The position numbers were made by a program, and so were the translations under genes. Below, piece by piece: positions 8,603 to 14,748 of a stretch of 18,021 nt of DNA. Under the pieces are notes generated by a model. The model had not been told where the DNA came from, did no database searches, and saw nothing but the letters and a program-made list of their open reading frames with translations. This DNA is from Vibrio tasmaniensis 1F-187 (GTDB lineage: Bacteria > Pseudomonadota > Gammaproteobacteria > Enterobacterales > Vibrionaceae): assembly GCF_000272405.2 (NCBI RefSeq), contig NZ_AJZM02000151.1, positions 1 to 18,021 on the forward strand, written 5' to 3'. Every line of letters starts with the position of its first letter. Positions within the stretch are counted from its first letter, which is position 1.

Positions 8603-9570
8603 TGCACCGAAGAAACAAACAACAAGGCTTTATCATCATATCAATGATGGTGGTGTTTGGTTTTCTCTCACTGGTCGGCATTCAGTGGGCGAACATGCAG
8701 GAAAAGCGCAACGTGCAAGCCAATGCTAACTCGTTTTATCACCATGTACTGCACTTACGCCAGCAAATACACGCGTACACGGCAAGACAATTTCAAAAAG
8801 GCATCGCCATTGATCAAAGTGCGCTTTTTCCTAGTCGATTGGACAGTCTCGTGCCGGAGTTTTATGCGCCTTGTTCGACTACTGACAATGAAGCGGGGCG
8901 CTGCAAACCTTACAATCAAACTCCTTGGGGGCAAATTAATGATAGTGACTACCGCTTGGTTGGGGTCGGTGGAACGCCGTCTAACCCGGATTTTTATCGC
9001 GCGGAGCTTGATATCAAACTGCCTCCCGCGACCGATGACGCTTATCAGTACGAGCGCGCCGCCACCTTAAGTCTGTTTTCCAAAATACCAAGCATTGTGT
9101 TTGATGAGCCAAATAACCTCATTACCCTTCGCATTGACCGCCCTGATAAAGCGTTTGCTTACGATGGGTTGGTTAAGCGTAGCGGGGACGATTCGACGCT
9201 GCTTGGAGACTGGGATGTGGGCGGTCTCTTTGCAATCACCAATAGCAAAGATGTGACGTTGGCCGCCAGTGACGGATCACAAATCTTATTAAGTCAGCAA
9301 ACGCGTCCAGGTGTGGTCGCTCGGCACGGTGATTGGGTCAATAAACCCGCGTGCATTACCGGTCAAGTGCCCATGTATCAATTGGCGATATCTAAAATTG
9401 AGATTGATGATAAAAACCATGAGTTCACCGGCGGCATGAACGCCTACCTGCTAAATGAAACCGCGACGCAGTGGCAAGTAGGCATTTCCATTCAAACAAA
9501 AAATGTAAGCTCCGGTGTTCACACCGTTCTGACAACCGGCGAAGCCTTATTGTTGCCGAGTTGTCGTTAA
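8599..9570 (+). CDS. PilV-like pilus tip protein with prepilin signal
   Basis: 323 residues from ATG 8599, coupled to the minor pilin stop as ATGA with AGGA eight bases upstream (an in-frame ATG at 8590 is possible). The leader MMHRRNKQQG is followed by FIIISMMVVFGF, a class III signal with Ser at +5. A helical N-terminal part (about 35-65) precedes a large beta-rich region. DWDVGGLFAITNSKDV (about 204-219) resembles the WxxGG/ITN-type repeats in the constant part of R64 PilV, and WVNKPAC near 246-251 followed by a PMY turn resembles the start of PilV tip domains. By size and position, last in the pil block, it is the probable tip adhesin that decides which recipient cells are recognised. No shufflon recombination segments follow, so the C terminus appears fixed. 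Assignment as PilV is by position and weak motifs. Confidence 0.6.
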   Translation: MMHRRNKQQGFIIISMMVVFGFLSLVGIQWANMQEKRNVQANANSFYHHVLHLRQQIHAYTARQFQKGIAIDQSALFPSRLDSLVPEFYAPCSTTDNEAGRCKPYNQTPWGQINDSDYRLVGVGGTPSNPDFYRAELDIKLPPATDDAYQYERAATLSLFSKIPSIVFDEPNNLITLRIDRPDKAFAYDGLVKRSGDDSTLLGDWDVGGLFAITNSKDVTLAASDGSQILLSQQTRPGVVARHGDWVNKPACITGQVPMYQLAISKIEIDDKNHEFTGGMNAYLLNETATQWQVGISIQTKNVSSGVHTVLTTGEALLLPSCR

Positions 9571-9593
9571 CCCCAACCTAAAAAGGTCTCTGT

Positions 9594-10034
9594 ATGAAAA
9601 AAACACTGCAAACCGCTGGCGCCTTGGTCGTGGCGTGTCTCGTCACGCTGCCCGTTGCCGCGAAAGTCACCTATGCCGACATTGTGGCGGCCGACAAACC
9701 CAAGCGTGACGCGGACTTAGCCGCTTATTACGCGCACAAGGCGCAAGATAAAGCGCTTAAAGCCACCATCAATCCCGAGGGGGGCAATCAAATCGGGCAT
9801 TGGACAAAAATATCGTCCAGCGTAACACAATGGGCGAGTGCGGGGGCGTATGCTCAAGTTCTCGCACCAAATGCGACAGGGCAAGAGTGCGTTAAAGGTG
9901 CGAAAGCGTTAATTTCAAACCAACATACTGGTCGTGAATGTATGTCATACAACTCGCATGGAACGATGTGTACTGCTTATAAAACAACGGTAATAACGCC
10001 TACAGATTCAGGTTACAAGGCTGAATGTCGATAA
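9594..10034 (+). CDS. Small exported protein of unknown function
   Basis: 146 residues. The N terminus is a signal peptide, with likely cleavage after LPVAA (residue 23). A lipobox-like VVAC at 12-15 leaves lipoprotein processing as an alternative. The mature N-terminal half is Ala/Lys/Asp-rich and probably helical (AAYYAHKAQDKALKA). The C-terminal half has four cysteines (QECV, RECM, TMCTAY, AECR at the end) that could form two disulfides. I do not recognise the family. It follows the tip protein gene by 23 bases with an AAAAGG site, so it could be a pilus accessory. Codon and base composition change noticeably between the GC-rich first two thirds and the AT-richer end (from about 9890), hinting at a recombination joint. 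Confidence 0.6.
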   Translation: MKKTLQTAGALVVACLVTLPVAAKVTYADIVAADKPKRDADLAAYYAHKAQDKALKATINPEGGNQIGHWTKISSSVTQWASAGAYAQVLAPNATGQECVKGAKALISNQHTGRECMSYNSHGTMCTAYKTTVITPTDSGYKAECR

Positions 10035-10051
10035 GTGAGGGTTCTGGTTTT

Positions 10052-10079
10052 AGAGTGGTGTGGCTTATCATGCCACTCT
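10052..10079 (+). terminator. Probable terminator hairpin after the pilus operon
   Basis: AGAGTGG (10052-10058) pairs with CCACTCT (10073-10079), enclosing a possible inner GGC/GCC pair. It lies 18 bases after the stop of the small exported protein gene and before an AT-rich stretch with a promoter-like -10 box. The downstream T content is modest (TTACATCAT), so termination may be partial. Confidence 0.45.
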
Positions 10080-10175
10080 TACATCATATAACCAGCGATC
10101 ATATGAAAGGCTAAAAAAGAAGAAAAGATCATAAGTAAAGTGGTTGTTTTTAAAGATAAAAAACAAGAAATCGAG

Positions 10176-10181
10176 TATAAT
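10176..10181 (+). promoter_or_regulatory. Probable -10 box for the GlyGly-CTERM protease gene
   Basis: A perfect TATAAT lies 28 bases before the start codon, within a very AT-rich segment (about 10100-10200) that could bind H-NS. No good -35 box is found at 16-18 bp spacing, so the promoter may be weak or need an activator. AAAAGGAG at 10195-10202 is the ribosome site. Confidence 0.45.
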
Positions 10182-10209
10182 TAATACACATTAAAAAGGA
10201 GCGTTAACC

Positions 10210-11166
10210 ATGAAAAAAACCGTTTTAAGTCTGACCCTTTCTTTGTTGTCCTGCTCAGTTATAGCTATTGAAAATGGCACCCCTGTGGATTGGCAAAATG
10301 ATTTTGATGATGTCGTCAATAATAACTGTACGGGACTAATCATTGGAGGCAACGCCATTTTAACCGCAGCGCATTGCCCTAATATTGATGGCATCCAGTT
10401 TGCTAATGGAGAGGTGTTTTCGGCCAGTGACCGCACCATTCACCCCGACTACCAATACTCAAGCAGTGGCCCTTTTTACGATGTGGCGGTGTGGACTTTA
10501 CCTCAAGCGGCTAAGACCCAAAACATCCATTTTCTTGCTGACTTGAACCGCTCTTCGATTGCTGTCGGAGAGACGCTGACCGCTTATGGCTTTGGGGGTA
10601 ATAACCTTATCGCGTCGATACCTGTTGTGATTGATAAATTGCCGGAGTACTCATTTACAGCTTTTGAGGGCACCTCTCAAGGCGGAAAATTAATTGGTGG
10701 GGACAGCGGGGGTATGTGGTTAAAAGATGACGCCGTCGTCGCGATTTCTCGTAGCATCGGTTCAGATTACAATGTGGATGGCACCGACCTGACGTTTGGC
10801 AAATATTTCATTTTAGAGCAGATCGACGGCTGGCATTACCCAACAGTACTCAAAGGCACGGGCACTCAGACGATTAAGGTTCAATCTTTGCATCAAAATG
10901 CAGTGGTAGATACTGCTTATGTCGCTGGCGACGTAACAATCACTGGTGGTACATGTAAAACATTGCCAACGATTAATGCGTTCGATATCTGTACGTATGA
11001 GCTGGAGGTGACAGGCTCTGGCCAACTTCACCTAACCTCAAATGAAGTGATTGATATCAATCCAGTGACTCAATCAACCTCTAGTTCGGGTGGTAGTAGC
11101 GGCGGCTCTCTTGGCTTTTTATCTCTACTTGGACTCGCGCTGTTCGGACGTTTAAGACAGAAATAA
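10210..11166 (+). CDS. Trypsin-like serine protease with GlyGly-CTERM sorting tail
   Basis: 318 residues. An S1-family chymotrypsin fold is shown by TAAHC (catalytic His55), FYDVAVW (Asp91) and GGDSGG (Ser166), with Cys40 and Cys56 placed for the standard disulfide next to the His. A second domain (about 215-285) contains Cys249 and Cys261. The C terminus is Ser/Gly-rich (SSGGSSGGS), then a hydrophobic helix (LGFLSLLGLALFG) and basic residues RLRQK. This is the GlyGly-CTERM signal processed by rhombosortase, with such proteins usually exported by type II secretion to the cell surface. The signal peptide would be cut after SVIA, leaving IENG as the mature N terminus, the place where zymogens normally need activation. 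A lipobox-like LLSC at 12-15 is an alternative. It has its own -10 box and is AT-richer than the pil genes. Substrate unknown. Confidence 0.85.
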   Translation: MKKTVLSLTLSLLSCSVIAIENGTPVDWQNDFDDVVNNNCTGLIIGGNAILTAAHCPNIDGIQFANGEVFSASDRTIHPDYQYSSSGPFYDVAVWTLPQAAKTQNIHFLADLNRSSIAVGETLTAYGFGGNNLIASIPVVIDKLPEYSFTAFEGTSQGGKLIGGDSGGMWLKDDAVVAISRSIGSDYNVDGTDLTFGKYFILEQIDGWHYPTVLKGTGTQTIKVQSLHQNAVVDTAYVAGDVTITGGTCKTLPTINAFDICTYELEVTGSGQLHLTSNEVIDINPVTQSTSSSGGSSGGSLGFLSLLGLALFGRLRQK

Positions 11167-11174
11167 GGTGAGAT

Positions 11175-11339
11175 ATGGATTACAAAATCAACGACCCTGT
11201 TGTGTTGGAAATGCTTGTTGATACTGACTGGCGAGTTTTGCACTTGACGTATCGACAAGCGATACGCTTATTACGACGCACCCACCATCGCGGTTATTTG
11301 TTGTACCGCGAAGGACAGCAGTGGGATGCAAAAACCTGA
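11175..11339 (+). CDS. Small hypothetical protein, 54 residues
   Basis: An ATG nine bases after the protease stop, with AAGGTGAG as ribosome site, opens a 54-codon frame ending TGA. It is basic in its middle (YRQAIRLLRRTHHRGYLLYREG) with no signal peptide or membrane segment. The close spacing and good ribosome site suggest co-translation with the protease. I do not recognise a family; a role as a small DNA-binding or regulatory peptide is only a guess. Confidence 0.45.
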   Translation: MDYKINDPVVLEMLVDTDWRVLHLTYRQAIRLLRRTHHRGYLLYREGQQWDAKT

Positions 11340-11429
11340 CGCTTTCACGTTGTTCAATTGTCGGCTTCACCTTGCCCCAACAAGCGTGGCTTATTGCCGT
11401 CAAACTGAACTTGATAGGATATAACTGTA

Positions 11430-12029
11430 GTGACTTATATTTCGACGTTATTGTTATTTATTTTTCTTTATTTTGGGCTAAAAGTGATACATCCCCCGTC
11501 GCCTTGGCTTAATGGGATTCGATATTTCAAGGCAGGAGTGATTGGCATAGCATTGACGGCCTGGTTAATGCTCATCGATGCCCCTCAGCCTGTATTCATA
11601 GGGACGCTTTTGTTCGGTTTATGGGTCGGGGTTGGTTACAGTGTGACGGTTAGGCTTCATGAATTAACCTTACTGAGTCTTGCCCCGTCATTCAGAAGCA
11701 ACCAATACCATGTCCATCTATCGAGATTAATTCAGCCTTTAACAAGAGACACGTATCGAGAGCTTGAATTGCTCATTGAGCTGCTTCCGAAATACAACGG
11801 TCAATCACTCATACTGACGTCGCCTTTATTGGCCAAGCAGGGTTCACTTCGGAATATGGAGCAGTTGAAAAAGCTTCCTGTTCATATCGAGGCTTCTTAT
11901 CACTCTTATTGGCGTTCGCCGCTTGAGTTTCTCGTGCTGTGTTATTACAAATACATCAAACGAGAAAACATACTTCAGCACTCGGATTTATCAAGGCAGT
12001 ATCGATTACTTCTTACTCTTCGCTCTTAG
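11430..12029 (+). CDS. Inner-membrane protein of unknown function
   Basis: 199 residues from GTG 11430, with AGGAT at 11416-11420 as ribosome site. It has two or three membrane segments in the N-terminal 80 residues (about 3-20, 33-50, 54-70), then a basic, helical cytoplasmic C-terminal region of about 120 residues rich in Leu, Tyr and Arg (for example RDTYRELELLIELLP and LVLCYYKYIKRE). No enzyme motif is visible and I do not recognise the family. A long hairpin follows just after its stop. It may belong to the same transcript as the protease and the 54-residue ORF. Confidence 0.55.
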   Translation: MTYISTLLLFIFLYFGLKVIHPPSPWLNGIRYFKAGVIGIALTAWLMLIDAPQPVFIGTLLFGLWVGVGYSVTVRLHELTLLSLAPSFRSNQYHVHLSRLIQPLTRDTYRELELLIELLPKYNGQSLILTSPLLAKQGSLRNMEQLKKLPVHIEASYHSYWRSPLEFLVLCYYKYIKRENILQHSDLSRQYRLLLTLRS

Positions 12030-12037
12030 TGAGAGTG

Positions 12038-12078
12038 GATAGCATAAGGAAATAAGCGAAGCCTTTTCTTATGCTATC
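12038..12078. terminator. Long hairpin after the membrane protein gene
   Basis: A perfect 11-bp inverted repeat, GATAGCATAAG (12038-12048) against CTTATGCTATC (12068-12078). The stem can be extended inward by AAA/TTT-type pairs with a wobble. It starts nine bases after the stop codon. There is no T run outside the stem on either strand, so it may work as a transcript-end stabiliser, or as a terminator using the TTTT inside the right arm. Confidence 0.5.
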
Positions 12079-12199
12079 TGCTGTGCAGGTAGGGCGTAGC
12101 CCGTAGGACGGTATAGAGTCCTAATCAGAATGAACTTTTCGAGGAAATGTATGTATTCCCACAAACCTTGCTCCAACGGCTCCAAGAACAGAGTGAGGT

Positions 12200-12323
12200 T
12201 AATCAAGTTCGCTCACTAGGGTCTAAGTGCTTCCAAAAACCCCCTGAGATTCATTATTTTTGAATTCATGGCTTTGAAAATTTTAGCGAATAAGGGAGAT
12301 ACTTTAGTGAGCGAACTTAATTA
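12200..12323. repeat. 19-bp inverted repeat, 86-bp spacer (MITE-like)
   Basis: Left arm TAATCAAGTTCGCTCACTA (12200-12218) and right arm TAGTGAGCGAACTTAATTA (12305-12323) are reverse complements with one mismatch. The enclosed 86 bases are AT-rich and contain no frame of their own. The size and perfect-ended arms fit a miniature inverted-repeat element, but no clear target-site duplication is visible. Two binding sites for one regulator in opposite orientation is the main alternative. Confidence 0.55.
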
Positions 12324-12396
12324 GGGTGAATTTTACTGTATCGTTGCCTAGATTGGTCTACGATGGGGGCTACTCACGCTTCAGGCTGATATGTAG

Positions 12397-12606
12397 ATGC
12401 CAACATCCAAACCTAGCCTAATCAATGCCAATTTAAAAACATTCATGCGTACACCCGCATTACGGATTGAAAAATCTCAATCTCTTCATGACTTACTTGA
12501 CCACACCAGCTTTGGGATACGCTGTCACACAGGTAAGCTTTCAATGAAAGTTGAAGAGGGGCACTTAGTAAAGCGCTGTTATACCAAAGGCAAAAAGGAA
12601 TCATAG
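12397..12606 (+). CDS. Doubtful 69-residue ORF
   Basis: The frame opens right after an in-frame TAG and has no clear ribosome site. An internal ATG at 12445 is no better. The product is basic (MRTPALRIEKSQSLHDLLDH... CYTKGKKES) with two cysteines and no recognised domain. It faces the minus-strand gene ending at 12633. It may be a real small gene, or the tail of a decayed one; I cannot tell which. Confidence 0.25.
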   Translation: MPTSKPSLINANLKTFMRTPALRIEKSQSLHDLLDHTSFGIRCHTGKLSMKVEEGHLVKRCYTKGKKES

Positions 12607-12632
12607 AAAGTCATTTTTCAATCGTGTAACGT

Positions 12633-13214
12633 TTACCCTTTTCTATGCAATAAAAGGTGGATCACTTCGTGCTCATCCACATGGTCTACTTCAACACGGT
12701 ATATCCCCTTTGCTTGTACCGCTTCAATGAGCGCTTTTAATCGTTCGGTTCTTACCGTCATGGGTAATGGTTTGATTTGGTTGTTGTTTTCATCAAACCC
12801 TTTCTCAATACCTTTCTCTTTCATGTAGAGCGTATCCCTTTCAAGGTCTTTTTCTGAGTTTTCCAGCATCGATGGAAATTGATGCTGCTCAAATAGACCG
12901 CTCAACATGATGTAGAGTTCATCCGCCTGTGAAAATTTAGCCTGGTACTCAAGGTTAAGTCGATTGATATCCCATAACTTTTGCTCAAGCCTGCCAGTTG
13001 CGCTTCGCCCAATACTGAGCATGGTTTTGATTTCATTTTTACACGTCAAAAACTGAGGCTTTTTCAGTTTCGGTTTAATGAATTTCACTAACAGTTCATT
13101 TCTTTTTTTCGTTGTCCAGAACCCGCCTTGCTGACTCATGGTGCAATAAAGCGCGAGCAGCGCATTAGTCACAAGCTCATCAAGGGCTTGATAGTGTTTA
13201 AGGTTTCGACTCAT
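12633..13214 (-). CDS. Minus-strand protein of unknown function, 193 residues
   Basis: The only convincing minus-strand gene in the window, transcribed away from the lytic transglycosylase gene across a 70-bp divergent gap. The product is soluble, helical and basic in its first half (KKRNELLVKFIKPKLKKPQFL). A segment MLSIGRSATGRLEQKL could form part of a helix-turn-helix, and a mixed C-terminal region ends VDHVDEHEVIHLLLHRKG. No signal peptide or membrane segment. I do not recognise the family. Its orientation beside a transfer operon would suit a regulator, but nothing in the sequence proves it. Confidence 0.55.
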   Translation of the reverse strand: MSRNLKHYQALDELVTNALLALYCTMSQQGGFWTTKKRNELLVKFIKPKLKKPQFLTCKNEIKTMLSIGRSATGRLEQKLWDINRLNLEYQAKFSQADELYIMLSGLFEQHQFPSMLENSEKDLERDTLYMKEKGIEKGFDENNNQIKPLPMTVRTERLKALIEAVQAKGIYRVEVDHVDEHEVIHLLLHRKG

Positions 13215-13284
13215 GAACTCATTCTATCTATTCAATTGAAACAATAGTTTACCAGAAAATACCCCACATCACCTGAGAGGAAGC

Positions 13285-13803
13285 ATGAAGCGACGTTGCC
13301 TTATTTTAATCCCCCTTTTTATGTCTGTTTTTTTACTCTCGTCATTCGCTCACAGTGCTGGTCGAGATTATAGCGGTTGGTCTTCATCGCAAGGATGGCC
13401 ACTCTCAAGTGGCACATCCAAAGTCAAAGGCTGCCTTCGTTATTGCGAGACCATCAATAAATACGCAAAGCACTATCAAGTGCCTCCAGAGTTGGTGATA
13501 GCGGTCATTACTCAAGAGAGCCGTTTTGAAGCGCACGCTCAGAGCCCCAAAGGGGCAAAAGGTTTAATGCAATTGATGGATATAAACAGCGTGGGTATCG
13601 ACCCTTTTGATGTGGATTCTAATGTAGGGAGAGGCACCGCCTTACTCGCCCGATTACTCAATCAATACGATGATGTTCGGCTTGCTTTAGCGGCTTATAA
13701 CGCGGGGGAGGGTAACGTTCGAAAGTACGGGGGCATTCCGCCCTTTAAAGAAACGCAGCACTACGTCAGTCGAGTAGTGGCTCATTATGAACAATTGAAA
13801 TAA
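13285..13803 (+). CDS. Lytic transglycosylase (VirB1/PilT/IagB type)
   Basis: 172 residues with a signal peptide ending near SSFAHSA (residue 25). The SLT domain of family GH23 is clear: ITQESRF with catalytic Glu78, GAKGLMQLM (about 90-98), AAYNAGEGNV (about 136-145), and the closing HYVSRV. The enzyme cleaves the glycan strands of peptidoglycan in the periplasm to make room for the secretion channel or pilus. R64 carries its homologue (PilT) between pilS and pilU; here it is 5 kb away, at the head of the second transfer operon. AGAGGAA precedes the ATG. It serves either the T4SS (VirB1 role) or the thin pilus, or both. Confidence 0.9.
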   Translation: MKRRCLILIPLFMSVFLLSSFAHSAGRDYSGWSSSQGWPLSSGTSKVKGCLRYCETINKYAKHYQVPPELVIAVITQESRFEAHAQSPKGAKGLMQLMDINSVGIDPFDVDSNVGRGTALLARLLNQYDDVRLALAAYNAGEGNVRKYGGIPPFKETQHYVSRVVAHYEQLK

Positions 13804-13813
13804 AGGACATAGG

Positions 13814-14179
13814 ATGAAGCTCAACTTTAAAAGTTCAGGACAAAAAATCGATGCTAATTTTATGGAACTATCCGGTTTACATGATGCATTTACGGGTCAA
13901 CGACTCAATATAATCTTAGGTTTACACCAGTGTAAAAACTGTCAGGTTTTTTACCACTCAGAGAGTCTAACCACCCTTATTGATACAAGTTTTGGCCAAT
14001 GTATTGCGTGTCAGTCTACACAAATTCAGGCCATTAACAGTTATGAATTGGATGTTACTCGAACGCTTGATGAACGCAGAGAGCGGATTGGGGCGCTACC
14101 TTCTGTTTTCTTGCAGTCAGACCTCCTCGCGACCGTAGACCCTCTCGGTGAAGATTGGGAGAAAACCAAAGATGAATAA
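13814..14179 (+). CDS. Zinc-ribbon-like protein of unknown function
   Basis: 121 residues, 10 bases after the transglycosylase gene. Two CxxC knuckles, CKNC (Cys40, Cys43) and CIAC (Cys63, Cys66), are 19 residues apart, which is the spacing of a treble-clef or zinc-ribbon site; a His at 39 and one at 48 may add to it. No signal peptide is seen, so it should act in the cytoplasm. The acidic C terminus ends LGEDWEKTKDE. The next gene starts within its last codons. I do not recognise a family; a nucleic-acid-binding or adaptor role in DNA transfer is a guess from context. Confidence 0.65.
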   Translation: MKLNFKSSGQKIDANFMELSGLHDAFTGQRLNIILGLHQCKNCQVFYHSESLTTLIDTSFGQCIACQSTQIQAINSYELDVTRTLDERRERIGALPSVFLQSDLLATVDPLGEDWEKTKDE

Positions 14180-14702
14180 CACCTCGATAAAACTCATCCT
14201 CTCAATGGCCTTTTCGCCCCTCCTTTTGGCTTTCACTTCCACCGGTTACAGCTCACAAGTCAACGCAGCGAGTGATGCTGAGTGCGGTATTTGGATGTGC
14301 TTGCCGACAGGATTTGGGCAAGGGTGTAGTGACTCAAAAAAGGCATTTAAAAAACGCATCAAACGTTTTAAGCCGGCCTTACCTAGCTTCTCTTCATGCC
14401 TCTCCAAGACGGATAGCGGAAGTACCACCGATAATTTCGATTCAAAGACCGGTTACGCAGCTCAAATAGGCGCTTATAAAGAATGCATTAAGAAAAGAGA
14501 GACAGGGAGTAACAGCAACAACTCAAGGACGATATGCGTTCAATGGAAAACGCATCCTGAGACCATCATTAAAGATACGACGTGTCGAATATCGAACCGT
14601 GATGGTGAACGTTCACGCACCCCAAAGCACTGCACAAAGACGTTGCGATATACGGAGGTCTATCGCAATGGTCAACGCTTTGGAAACACACACTATTACT
14701 GA
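14172..14702 (+). CDS. TrbM-like cysteine-rich exported transfer protein
   Basis: 176 residues from ATG 14172, chosen because GGGAG lies about ten bases upstream and a signal peptide follows directly (KLILSMAFSPLLLAF, cleavage near SQVNAA). The mature N terminus reads ECGIWMCLPTGF, then GCSDSKKAFKKRIKRFKPAL and FSSC. This pattern of Cys-x4-Cys, a second Cys, a basic helix and a closing Cys is that of the TrbM/KikA-like periplasmic conjugation proteins. It has nine or more cysteines in all, so disulfides are expected. Family members are needed for, or improve, mating, but their mechanism is unclear. The basic, Asn/Ser-rich C-terminal part is not recognised. Its position between the transglycosylase and VirB11-type ATPase genes supports a T4SS role. 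Confidence 0.6.
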   Translation: MNNTSIKLILSMAFSPLLLAFTSTGYSSQVNAASDAECGIWMCLPTGFGQGCSDSKKAFKKRIKRFKPALPSFSSCLSKTDSGSTTDNFDSKTGYAAQIGAYKECIKKRETGSNSNNSRTICVQWKTHPETIIKDTTCRISNRDGERSRTPKHCTKTLRYTEVYRNGQRFGNTHYY

Positions 14703-14748
14703 GTTACCCACCGAAACGGTGGACAAACGTCTAACAACAGGTGAATAA

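Larger units (their letters stand above)
12030..12632. other. Gene-poor stretch with inverted repeats
   Basis: About 600 bases without a convincing gene. It holds the hairpin at 12038-12078, a 38-codon frame at 12147-12263 (GAGGAA just upstream; MYVFPQTLLQRLQEQ), the 19-bp inverted repeat at 12200-12323 and a 69-codon frame at 12397-12606. The lack of one long frame together with several broken short ones fits decayed mobile-element sequence or a regulatory/recombination region. I see no tRNA-like structure. Confidence 0.5.

Noticed and set aside
8590..9570. Shufflon-type inverted segments in the tip protein gene
   Set aside because: Looked for repeated inverted segments and a recombinase; none seen by eye.
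11326..11424. 32-codon frame between the 54-residue ORF and the membrane protein gene
   Set aside because: AAGGA lies about ten bases upstream and it ends just before the next start, so a coupling peptide is possible, but it is too short to support and overlaps the previous ORF.
12147..12263. 38-codon frame (MYVFPQTLLQ...) with GAGGAA upstream
   Set aside because: It reads like coding sequence but is cut short within the inverted-repeat element; more likely a gene remnant than a gene. Not matched to any transposase I know.
13236..13264. Possible promoter (TTGAAA) before the transglycosylase gene
   Set aside because: No acceptable -10 box at 16-18 bp spacing, although a promoter is expected somewhere in this divergent gap.
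14708..14722. CCACCG-AAA-CGGTGG hairpin between the TrbM-like and ATPase genes
   Set aside because: A real 6-bp stem, but short, with no T run and no link to a ribosome site; too weak to call a terminator.
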